A stretch of DNA of 64,000 bases, from the NCBI RefSeq assembly GCF_029784155.1, contig NC_073691.1, positions 21,046,006 to 21,110,005 of the forward strand, given 5' to 3'. Made by a program: the position numbers and the translations under genes. Shown here in pieces: positions 46,233-57,220 of the stretch (within the stretch, counting starts at the first letter, position 1; the number at the start of each line of letters is the position of its first letter). This DNA comes from Uranotaenia lowii (taxonomy: Eukaryota; Arthropoda; Insecta; Diptera; Culicidae). Under the pieces are notes generated by a model. That model was not told the origin of the DNA and did no database searches. It saw only the letters and a program-made list of their open reading frames with translations.

Positions 46233-46760
46233 GAGTCAAGAGTCAAGAGTCAAGAGTCAAGAGTCAAGAGTCAAGAGTCAAGAGTCAAGAGTCAAGAGTC
46301 AAGAGTCAAGAGTTAAGAGTGAACAGTTAAGAGTAAAGAATTAAAAGTTAAGAGTTAAGAGTTAAGAGCTAAAAGTTAAGAGTTAAGAGTTAAGAGTTAA
46401 GAGTTAAGAGTTAAGAGTTAAGAGTTAAGAGTTAAGAGTTAAGAGTTAAGAGTTAAGAGTTAAGAGTTAAGAGTTAAGAGTTAAGAGTTAAGAGTTAAGA
46501 GTTAAGAGTTAAGAGTTAAGAGTTAAGAGTTAAGAGTTAAGAGTTAAGAGTTAAGAGTATAGAGTGGGAGTTGAGAGTTGAGAGTGAGGAGTTTAGAGTG
46601 TAGAGTTTAGATTTGAATGTTGAGAGCTGAAAGTTGAGAGTTGCGAACTGATAGTTGAGAGTTGAGAGCAGAGAGTTGCGAGTTAGGTGCTCAAAGTGGG
46701 GAATAGAGAGTTGAAAATTTAGTGGTGAAAATTGAAAATTTAGCGACGAGAGTTGAGATT
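46226..46760. repeat. 7-bp array, right half (GAGTCAA then GAGTTAA)
   Basis: GAGTCAA units continue from the retrotransposon junction to about 46312, then pure GAGTTAA to about 46555, then degenerate GAGAGTTGA-like units to about 46760. With the left half this forms one array split by the retrotransposon. Confidence 0.95.
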
Positions 46761-48480
46761 TGGCGTCTTAAAATAGAACCACCACAGTTAAAAAGTGTTG
46801 TCAAAAATATTACTTTCATATAATTGGATATCTTGAACCGGAACTCTTAACAAAATTTTCAAATCAGATCACATGGAAAGTTTCCATAGCATCACAGCAA
46901 CATTTCAAGTGCCCAACTTATCTGCATCTGGTACTAGAAAGTGAAATCTCCGTCCGGATCGATTCTAATGTCCCGCTTTTCTCTTTCTATTTTCAGGTAA
47001 GTGGGAGATTCAAGATCAACCTCGATAGCCGCGACTCGAAATCGGAACCAGGTCAAGGTACCAACCACAACACAGCACACACTCACTCGCCTAAGTAGAA
47101 AAAAATCAGCATCCATTGAATGAAAACGACACCCGGCTGAGACCACTTCTGGTTTCTTTCTCGGTGCATCATCACCAGGTAAGGTATAAGGTCTGGTCTT
47201 TCTCCATTTCTACCCCTTCGGAAGACCGAGGGAGGGATCTTCTGAGTAAATACCCGGACCCCGTTCGGTGCTTTTGAGTTGATTCAAGCACCCACTTGAC
47301 GACGCTATTCATCTGTCATTGAGCGGTGTCTTCGCGAGATGCTGCGTAGATAAAGCGCCTCTTCAAGTTCCGCATTCCGCGGAAGAATCTTCAATGGGCG
47401 GCCTATTTTCCACACTTTGTGGTGCTCCAGATCAACATGGTTCCTAACAAAAGAGCCCTCGGTCTGAATCCAAGTCTAAATGGCTGTGAGGAAAACATAT
47501 GTGGAACCTCCCTCAATTCAAACAGGTCGCCGGAAGACCACTGGGATGGGGTGGAGGGGTCCTAATATTGAAAGAAAAAGTTGGGACCCTTCCCGAGAAA
47601 ACCACCTACTCCTATTTAGTGCAAGTGATCCGCCACCGGTCGCCGGAAAAACCTGTTGGCAGCTGGAAAGTTGGTGCTCCAGAAAAGTCAACCGGCTTGA
47701 AAGAAAATTCCTCCCCGAGTCGCCATCTTGGGGCAGTGGGTGGCCACTGATGAGTGCGCTTCCCGGTTGTTTCCCACTTGAGGAACACAAGAAAAGTAAA
47801 GAAAGTTAAAAAAAAAACATCACCCCGGGAAGGTGGAGCAATTGGGTCACGTCGTCGTCGTTCAAGTCCAAAAGACAACATACAAACATGTGGAGGAGAC
47901 TTCCACCTCCCGGGGGGCATTAACTGATGTCTGTAATGGGGGTTTTAAGGAGAATACACATGTGATGCCGGCCGTAGGCATCAGCAACCAGGTCTCCAGA
48001 CTTGAGGGCTTAAAGTTGTTTCTTGTTTGGATGGCCCAGTCAACTCACTTTTTATTTGCCACTTCTGGCTTTTATTTGTGGCGAATGGTGAGAATCGTTA
48101 GGGATTGCAATACAAAATTAAAATATACAAGCAATAAAATTTGAAAAAAAAAATGTTATTTTAACTCGACAAAGACTTCAGTCTTTTTGTTTTGTTTTGA
48201 TAAACTTGTTTGTTTGTTTAAAAAAAATCGTGAACTTTATTGACTGACCCAATTTTTGAATGTTAAATCGGGTGCTTAATCCAAAAATGAAATTTGAAAA
48301 AATCTCCATGTTTTTGAGTTATGCTCCAAATATAAAATGTTGGAAGAATAAAAAATAAACTTGTACTTAAGGACCGCATAACATAATTTTGAAATATCTA
48401 TTCTTGCATATTGCAGGTGAATGAATTTCGCAATCGATCATCTGGACTTCATTTTTGCATACGATCAACAGAATTCTTAA
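46761..48480. other. GC-richer unique region, no protein assigned
   Basis: One of the longest non-repetitive, less AT-rich stretches in the window (especially 46900-47980). Overlapping ORFs on both strands (up to 109 codons) have no domain. It includes a strong ratchet-type splice site at 46996 and a donor-like CACCAG|GTAAGG at 47176. It may be conserved intronic DNA or a noncoding exon. From 48130 it is AT-rich. Confidence 0.35.
46975..47002 (+). promoter_or_regulatory. Candidate recursive splice site (ratchet point)
   Basis: CTTTTCTCTTTCTATTTTCAG is followed directly by GTAAGT: a long pyrimidine tract with a consensus acceptor at 46996, joined to a perfect donor at 46997. This is the Drosophila recursive-splice consensus. 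A second donor, CAG|GTAAGG, lies 180 bases downstream (47176/47177) and could define the transient 'RS-exon' used for recognition of such sites. It implies a long + strand intron spanning this region. Confidence 0.55.
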
Positions 48481-51400
48481 TGTCAAAAAATGCCAAAAAT
48501 GACAAAAATGACAAAAATGACAAAAATGACAAAAATGACAAAAATGACAAAAATGACAAAAATGACAAAAATGACAAAAATGACAAAAATGACAAAAATG
48601 ACAAAAATGACAAAAATGACAAAAATGACAAAAATGACAAAAATGACAAAAATGACAAAAATGACAAAAATGACAAAAATGACAAAAATGACAAAAATGA
48701 CAAAAATGACAAAAATGACAAAAATGACAAAAATGACAAAAATGACAAAAACGACAAAAATGACAAAAATGACAAAAATGATAAAAATGACAAAAATGAC
48801 AAAAATGACAAAAATGACAAAAATGACAAAAATGACAAAAATGACAAAAATGACAAAAATGACAAAAATGACAAAAATGACAAAAATGACAAAAATGACA
48901 AAAATGACAAAAATGACAAAAATGACAAAAATGACAAAAATGACAAAAATGACAAAAATGACAAAAATGACAAAAATGACAAAAATGACAAAAATGACAA
49001 AAAAAAAAATGACAAAAATGACAAAAATGACAAAAATGACAAAAATGACAAAAATGACAAAAATGACAAAAATGACAAAAATGACAAAAATGACAAAAAT
49101 GACAAAAATGACAAAAATGACAAAAATGACAAAAATGACAAAAATGACAAAAATGACAAAAATGACAAAAATGACAAAAATGACAAAAATGACAAAAATG
49201 ACAAAAATGACAAAAATGACAAACATGACAAAAATGACAAAAATGACAAAAATGACAAAAATGACAAAAATGACAAAAATGACAAAAATGACAAAAATGA
49301 CAAAAATGACAAAAATGACAAAAATGACAAAAATGACAAAAATGACAAAAATGACAAAAATGACAAAAATGACAAAAATGACAAAAATGACAAAAATGAC
49401 AAAAATGACAAAAATGACAAAAATGACAAAAATGACAAAAATGACAAAAATGACAAAAATGACAAAAATGACAAAAATGACAAAAATGACAAAAATGACA
49501 AAAATGACAAAAATGACAAAAATGACAAAAAATGACAAAAATGACAAAAATGACAAAAATGACAAAAATGACAAAAATGACAAAAATGACAAAAATGGCA
49601 AAAATGACAAAAATGACAAAAATGACAAAAACGACAAAAATGACAAAAATGACAAAAATGACAAAAATGACAAAAATGACAAAAATGACAAAAATGACAA
49701 AAATGACAAAAATGACAAAAATGACAAAAATGACAAAAATGACAAAAATGACAAAAATGACAAAAATTACAAAAATTACAAAAATTACAAAAATGACAAA
49801 AATGACAAAAATGACAAATATGACAAAAATGACAAAAATGACAAAAATGACAAATATGACAAATATGACAAAAATGACAAAAATGGCAAAAATGACAAAA
49901 AAAAAACAAAAATGGCAAAATAAAACAAAAATGACAAAAATGACAAAAATGACAAAAATGACAAAAATGACAAAAATGACAAAAATGACAAAAATGACAA
50001 AAATGACAAAAATGACAAAAATGACAAAAATGACAAAAATGACAAAAATGACAAAAATGACAAAAATGACAAAAATGACAAAAATGACAAAAATGACAAA
50101 AATGACAAAAATGACAAAAATGACCAAAATGACCAAAATGACAAAAATGACAAAAATGACAAAAATGACAAAAATGACAAAAATGACAAAAATGACAAAA
50201 ATGACAAAAATGACAAAAATGACAAAAATGACAAAAATGACAAAAATGACAATAATGACAAAAATGACAAAAATGACAAAAATGACAAAAATGACAAAAA
50301 TGACAAAAATGACAAAAATGACAAAAATGACAAAAATGACAAAAATGACAAAAATGACAAAAATGACAAAAATGACAAAAATGACAAAAATGACAAAAAT
50401 GACAAAAATGACAAAAATGACAAAAATGACAAAAATGACAAAAATGACAAAAATGACAAAAATGACAAAAATGACAAAAATGACAAAAATGACAAAAATG
50501 ACAAAAATGACAAAAATGACAAAAATGACAAAAATGACAAAAATGACAAAAATGACAAAAATGACAAAAATGACAAAAATGACAAAAATGACAAAAATGA
50601 CAAAAATGACAAAAATGACAAAAATGACAAAAATAACAAAAATGACAAAAATGACAAAAATGACAAAAATGACAAAAATGACAAAAATGACAAAAATGAC
50701 AAAAATGACAAAAATGACAAAAATGACAAAAATGACAAAAATGACAAAAATGACAAAAATGACAAAAATGACAAAAATGACAAAAATGACAAAAATGACA
50801 AAAATGACAAAAATGACAAAAATGACAAAAATGACAAAAATGACAAAAATGACAATAATGACAAAAATGACAAAAATGACAAAAATGACAAAAATGACAA
50901 AAATGACAAAAATGACAAAAATGACAAAAATGACAAAAATGACAAAAATGACAAAAATGACAAAAATGACAAAAATGAGAAAATTGACAAAAATGACAAA
51001 AATGACAAAAATGACAAAAATGACAAAAATGACAAAAATGACAAAAATGACAAAAATGACAAAAATGACAAAATGACAAAAATGACAAAAATGACAAAAA
51101 TGACAAAAATGACAAAAATGACAAAAAAAAATGACAAAAATGACAAAAATGACAAAAATGACAAAAATGACAAAAATGACAAAAATGACAAAAATGACAA
51201 AAATGACAAAAATGACAGAAATGACAGAAATGACAGAAATGACAGAAATGACAAAAAGGACAAAAATGACAAAAATGACAAAAATGACAAAAATGACAAA
51301 AATGACAAAAATGACAAAAATGACAAAAATGACAAAAATGACAAAAATGACAAAAATGACAAAAATGACAAAAATGACAAAAATGACAAAAATGACAAAA

Positions 51401-51925
51401 ATGACAAAAATGACAAAAATGACAAAAATGACAAAAATGACAAAAATGACAAAAATGACAAAAATGACAAAAATGACAAAAATGACAAAAATGACAAAAA
51501 TGACAAAAATGACAAAAATGACAAAAATGACAAAAAATGACGAAAATGACAAAAATGACAAAAATGACAAAAAAGACAAAAATGACAAAAATGACAAAAA
51601 TGACAAAAATGACAAAAATGACAAAAATGACAAAAATGACAAAAATGACAAAAATGACAAAAATGACAAAAATGACAAAAATGACAAAAATGGCAAAAAT
51701 GACAAAAATGACAAAAATGACAAATATGACAAAAGTGACAAAAGTGACAAAAGTGACAAAAGTGACAAAAGTGATAAAAATGACAAAAAGGGCAACGACA
51801 AAAATGACAAAAAGGACAAACATGACAAAAAATGACAAAAATGACAAAATGACAGAAATGACATAAATGACAAAAGTAACAAAAGTGAAAAAAATAACAA
51901 AAATAACAAAAATGACAAAATTCCC
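48481..51925 (+). repeat. 9-bp satellite array, TGACAAAAA, largest island
   Basis: About 3.4 kb, roughly 380 units, very uniform TGACAAAAA on the + strand. Local variants come in runs: three TTACAAAAA near 49765, a TGACAAATA cluster at 49815-49865, four TGACAGAAA at about 51215-51250, and five TGACAAAAG at about 51730-51770. A disrupted patch with A runs lies at 49890-49925 and another A run at 48992-49001. Apparent ORFs of up to 1183 codons on the minus strand are repeat by-products. Confidence 0.98.
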
Positions 51926-52720
51926 GAATATTTTGATTACTGCAATCCAATTTAGAAAACTTTGAAAGATTCAAAAAGTTAAACATAATTCGTTAGGTAA
52001 CCTCGATACTTTTCCTCAATTCCAAATCGAAAATGCACTATTTTATGCACTTCTCGACCAGCATCGGCCACAGACAAAACTCCCACGAGAACCCACCTTC
52101 AAAACCCGAAACAGGAAGACCGCAAAAACAATCGACACATTTCCCTTGACCGAGGCAAGGGGGGTCAAAAGGTCGCAACGGCTGAGAATTTTGCACTCAC
52201 CAAACGATACTCGCTAACAACAAGGGCACAATAACACTCGTTCATACCGACACATCTCCCCCCTCACATGTCCTCCTTCACTTCCTAACTTCACCCCACG
52301 TTGGCGCATCAATTTGACGTTTTGATTTATTTTGTTTTGTATTGCCTTTTTTTTTTGCTTATTTTCACATATTCGCAGACAGCGCTTTTTTACTGATGAA
52401 CTTTTCTTTCTGGCCTTTTCCCTTTTTTCAAACTGACGTTTGGATCGTTTGGATTGATTAACATGTGTTTTGTTTTGTTTTGCTTTGCTTTTCTGTATTG
52501 AGCCAGGCGCTCAATTCATCGAGTTTATTGTTGTTTGGTCCGATCTTAAAAAGAGGGTTAATGTTAGGGTCGTTTCATACCAGAAATCATTAGCATTTTC
52601 TTTTTTGTGCGTCTCTCTCTTTGAAACCGTTTGATGGCGTTGTTGTCGTCGTCGTCATCGTTTGTAATGGAAAGCTTTGTTTACGCGGAACTGATTTGAC
52701 ACTTGCCGACTAATTTACAG
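51926..52720 (-). other. GC-richer region, possible minus-strand leader exon
   Basis: Mixed-composition DNA after the satellite. On the minus strand GTATCGTTTG|GTGAGTGC gives a donor-like site near 52206, with leader-like sequence upstream (to about 52700) containing TCAGT initiator-like words and few long ORFs. A CGTCGTCGTCGTC-type microsatellite lies near 52645. No start-proximal coding sequence is recognisable, so promoter/leader identity is only a suggestion. Confidence 0.25.
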
Positions 52721-53932
52721 ATGATGGCATCGGTAATAAAACTTATGTTATGATATATGTTGAAGAAAGTTGAACATGCTACAAATAAAGTGAGAATCAA
52801 TGTGATCATAATTTGTGAACATTAGAAGTGAAAAAAAGCCTAGTAAAATTTCGAAACGTCAGATGTAGTAGAAAAACATAACACCATTTTTTTAACATGA
52901 CCAAAACATTCTATCAAAATTTTTGGCATCTATTTCCTGTAAATAAAAAGTTATAGAAGCTGCTCAAATCGTATCGATTTCATTGCTTCTAGCTGTTTCG
53001 CTTTCACGACTCCCCCCTTTACCGGACACTCTTCCTAAACTGAATCACTCCTGAGGGAACCCTCAAATGGTTTGTCCTACAACGAACGGTCCAGATAAAG
53101 TGGCAATAAAATAAACCTCCTCTCGCGAGACTACAACGGTTAACTAGTGAGAGTCATTAGACGTGCCCCTTCAGGAAAACAAAATATATAGGCCACATAC
53201 CTACTACTGTTTATATAAAACCGAGAAAAAGATGGAAGAATCGAGAAACTTGCGGCTGGACAAATCCGAGACGATTTTCTACCAACTTGGGAACAGGTTA
53301 AACGTTTCTCTTTTCATTCGATTTGCTATGTTTTTTTCGTTGTTGTCTTGGTATTTATTTGGCTTGTTTTCCTTTCAAACATCTTCCTGTGACGTCTTTG
53401 ATTTCGTACCAAATGTGGGGAGCATTCCGGGAAGCTTGGGATCCATGGTAGGGTTTGTAAACCCGGAATAAAAAAAAATTGAAGGCGAAAAATTTATTTA
53501 AAAATAAAAAGAATTCTAGTGGAAACTATTCGTCATAAATAGAGACGGAAAACCAGAATATCTCAAAATCATCGATCAAAAATTCTAAAACAAATAATAA
53601 AAATGGGTTTCAAACCTGTCATTAACATTCAACAGTTCTGTCAATTTTGTCTTGTTTGTATTTTGTGTCATTTTTATCACTTATGAAAATGTTGAAGACT
53701 TCTGAAGTTATTTTTGTTTTTGGTTTTGAGTCATTTTTGGCATTTTCTCTGGTTTTGGTAGATTGTCATTTCATGTTTTCATATTTTTGGTTTTTTTTAA
53801 CAATAAGTTCCACAAAGTTGGTTTTGATATTGGTTTTTTTCTAAAATCACAAAAATCAGATTTGGAAATGAAAATGTAAAACTCAAAAAAGTTTTTGTAT
53901 TACTCAATTTTTAAATTTTAAATTATATGAAT
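52721..53932. other. Spacer, nothing recognised
   Basis: Mostly AT-rich. A 102-codon + ORF at 53163-53471 has no domain. 53630-53830 contains scattered TTTTTGGTTTT and GTCATTTTT words reminiscent of decayed T-rich satellite. Confidence 0.4.
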
Positions 53933-56673
53933 ACCCAAGTAACACAGATCAAGTTAACTAGCATTTTGATGTTTTATTATGGCTTTTTTTGTGCACCTTG
54001 TTTTATGATGGTTTAATTATGGTCATGCAAAATTCTTATATTCTTGAATCGACCATCTGTTTTCAGATAGTTTTGAAAATGCTCATAATCTTCCATCAAA
54101 TATACTGTTTTAGTTATTTAGAAAGAGTTAGGAATGCTATGTTTAAACTATAATAAAACACAAACTTAGAAGTTTGCTCCAAGCTTTCTTTTGCATGTTC
54201 TATGATAGCACTCAGTGCCTGATTATTAAACCGCCATAAAACTTAGTGACAGTTCTCGATCAAGATGTCAAAACAGGACACGCTCAGATTAGATAGCACA
54301 TATTTGAATTGGAATTCCCATTTTTACATATTTCTGTGTGTTGATTTTGAGTTAAAATAATAAAAAATTATAAAAATCTATGAAAACTTCGAATTAAATA
54401 GGAGGAAAAAAATTTGTGGCTTGACGCCATCATTAATACAAGATGGCGGCTTCCGCTTTTATTTTCAAAGCTGTAAATAACTGAAAATATCATGAATCCT
54501 TCGTAATATATAGGTGAAAGTAATAAACGAGTAGAAGTCAAATTTTGTTGTCCGTCGCCATCTTAAACTCCAAGATGGCGGCTACCACTCAACTTGAAAA
54601 CACTGAAAATGACTGAAAATCGCCTCAAACCCTTACAATATGGGTATAAGTTGAAAGAGATGAACCAGTAAAAGTCGAAGTTCGTTATTTGACGCCATCC
54701 AAATTCAAGATGGCGGTTTCCGCTGAACTTTAAATTGTTGTATATGACTTATAATCGTATGAAACCCCAACAATATTGGTATTTGGTGAAAGGGCTAAAC
54801 GAGTAGTAGTCGATTTTCTCTTTTCGCTTTACTCTGAAATGCTGTAAATGACTGAAAATCGCACAAAACAACCACATTACAGACTCCGATCGGTTTTGGC
54901 AACATTCGATTTTGGCAACATCCGACTTTGGCACATGTCCCTAAATCAAAAAAATAACAGAAACAACATTACCTTATAGTTTTCGCTTTAATAGGACCAA
55001 TACAATTTAGACATGTTAGCATGATAGACATATATTCAATATGGCTCAATATGGCAAAAAACAAAAACTATCGACAAAACACGAAAAGTGCTAAGTGCAA
55101 CAAAGTTGGGAAAAAAATCGTTCGAATTTGACAACACAAAATGCTCGAGCGGGTTGCCAAAAACAATCAGGGTCTGGTTCTCCTAGTTTATCCCTTTCAA
55201 CGAATACCAATATTGTAAAGCTTTCGTGCGATTTTTAGTCATTTGCAGAATTTGAACGCGAAGTGGAAGCCACCATCTTGGATTTCAAGATGTCGTTTGA
55301 TAGAAAACTTCGACTTCTACTCGTTTGGTTCTTTCACACAATGCCCATATTGTGGGAGTTTCATGCGATTTTCAGTGATTAACAGCATTTTAAAGTTCAG
55401 TGAAAGCCGCCATCTTGGATTTCAAGTTGACGTCCGATAGCGAAATTCGACTTCTTCTAGTTTAGCCCTTTCGCCAAATACCAATATTGTGGGCCTTTCA
55501 TGCGATTCTAAGTGACTAACAGCGTTTCAAAGTTCAGCGGAAGACGAAAAAAAAAATCGGCTTCTTCTAGTTTAGCCCTTTCAATCAATACCCATACAGC
55601 CGTTGTTTAATGCGTTTTTTTGTCATTTACAGCATTAAAAGTTCAGCGGATGCCGCCATCTTGGATTTCAAGATGGCGTCTAATAGCGAAATTCGACTTC
55701 TACTCGTTTAGCCCTTTCACCCAATATCAATATTGATGGGGTTTCATGCGATTTTAAGTCATTTACAACATTTGAAAGATCAGCGGAAGCCGCCATCTTG
55801 GATTTCAAGAGGGCGTCAGACAACAAAATTTGACTTCAACTCATGATTTATTCCACGGGTGATTAACAACCAATCCGTTTTTATTTAAAATGTCTGTCCT
55901 CATTTACTGTACTAAGGATTAAGAACTCAGAAATGAGGAACTCATCCTTAGCGTGTAATTGGTTGTCTTGCGAAAGAAACGTCAAATCGTAGCTTTTTTT
56001 GAGGTCATCATTAAACCATAATAAAACTAACTAGCCACTTTTTTTACCATAAACAGGCTATTAAGCATTGAATTGACTAACGTCATGTTGGTTGCAATAT
56101 CGAAGGGCGCAAAATGACGCCATGTTGATGGATTCACATTGCAAGCATTGGAAAATATTTTTTCAGGCCTATTTCCCATCAGTTCCATCATGATTGACCA
56201 TCAGATTTGACGAGGCGCATTTATTTAAAGATACTATTTCATACACATTTTACCTGAAATCTTGACTGGCAGTACAAAAGGGGCTCATAATATGGTTAAA
56301 ACATTGGTATTTTGGCTATTAATTTTACCAGATCATATCTCAATAATGCAATCATCATTCATCAACCATTATGGTTGCTAGAAAAAATAAAAATAAAACT
56401 CCGAGAACTCACAGAATCGAAAAAATTATAAAAATTCCTAACATGTTTAATAATAGCTTTTTAAAAAAGCTTTGGTGACCAACATTGATGACCAACATTG
56501 ATGACCAACAATGATATGTCATGATGACGTTTTTAATAGCCAAATAGCCTAATTTTGGCTTTATTAGAGTCCAGGCGATGTTATAGAATGCGCATTTGCT
56601 TTTTATGAAGATTAATGCTATAGTTTGAACGAAATTTTGCTGACCATAATAAAGCTAAAATTGTTACTTGAGT
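53933..56673. mobile_element. Large inverted-repeat element with tandem AAGATGGCGG units in its arms
   Basis: Ends are ACCCAAGTAACA (53933) and, inverted, ACTCAAGTAACA (56673), flanked by ATGAAT and ATGGAT, a possible 6-bp duplication with one mismatch. Inside, the arms carry tandem units of about 120-140 bp: three on the left (AAGATGGCGG near 54440, 54570, 54708) and five on the right in inverted orientation (near 55270, 55410, 55530 degenerate, 55650, 55790). Each unit also has GACTTCTACTCGTTTAGCCC and TCATGCGATTTTAAGTCA words. The centre (54880-55176) is a distinct TIR-bounded segment. No transposase. Confidence 0.7.
54880..55176. mobile_element. Central TIR segment, CAGACYC...TTTTGGCAAC ends
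   Basis: The left end CAGACTCCGATCGGTTTTGG and the right end (inverted) CAGACCCTGATTGTTTTTGG both continue into CAAC, giving about 24 bp of terminal repeat with four mismatches. TTTTGGCAACAT is repeated directly at the left end. The right-end block matches 33344-33395 and 9577-9604. No target duplication can be read because the flanks are the inverted arms of the larger element. Confidence 0.6.
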
Positions 56674-57218
56674 ATGGATTCCACATTTTATTCTTCGTGG
56701 ATGGTTCACATTTTGAAAATTGAAGATTTTAAAATTAAAAATCTAGTATTTTATACTAAACTAGAGAAATTGAAAATATTCAATTAAAGTACCTAATTTT
56801 GGCTGTTACAAACTTTTTTAAAATTAGATTTTTAAATTCGTAATTAGTAAACATTCAAAGATTTTTTTGGAAAATATTCACAACCCAACTCTCGTGGAAG
56901 CTCTGAAGTAGACTGAGTTGATTTGAGATCTTATTTAAATTTCTCAAAACCTGAGGTCTAAAAAATTTCGTTCTGGTCCAAAACGCATCCATGATTTTCT
57001 TGCAGAATTTTAAAGTAACGCTTGCATGAATAAGTTTTAACTTCTATTTATGTATGCGGAAATTGTGTATATTTGTATCTTCTGTAGAACCGAGTCTGCT
57101 AATGGTTTTTATGCCAATTTAAAAATTATTTTAAGGAAATTTCCCGCTGAGCAACTTTATCCAAGACCATAACTTCATATCTTATAGGACAAAAAATTTA
57201 TCAGCTGTTGAATAGAGG
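56674..57218. other. Spacer with a shared dispersed repeat
   Basis: AT-rich. 56911-56993 matches 32346-32428 (AATTTCTCAAAACCTGAGG, GGTCTAAAAA, GCATCCATG), a short dispersed repeat. Otherwise no feature. Confidence 0.5.
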
Positions 57219-57220
57219 TA

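Noticed and set aside
48393..48425. Recursive splice site at CATATTGCAG|GTGAAT
   Set aside because: Weak pyrimidine tract and poor donor; much weaker than 46996 and 255.
48367..51918. Very long open frames (up to about 1180 codons) of VIF, CHF, FLS, MTK and NDK repeats
   Set aside because: They follow directly from a 9-bp tandem unit that has no stop in five of six frames; both strands are open over the same bases and flanks show no coding context. The same holds for the frames at 762-3830, 39740-41240 and 61925-62560.
53163..53471. 102-codon + ORF starting MPLQENKIYRPHTYY
   Set aside because: No recognisable domain, no splice or Kozak support, and composition matching the surrounding noncoding DNA.
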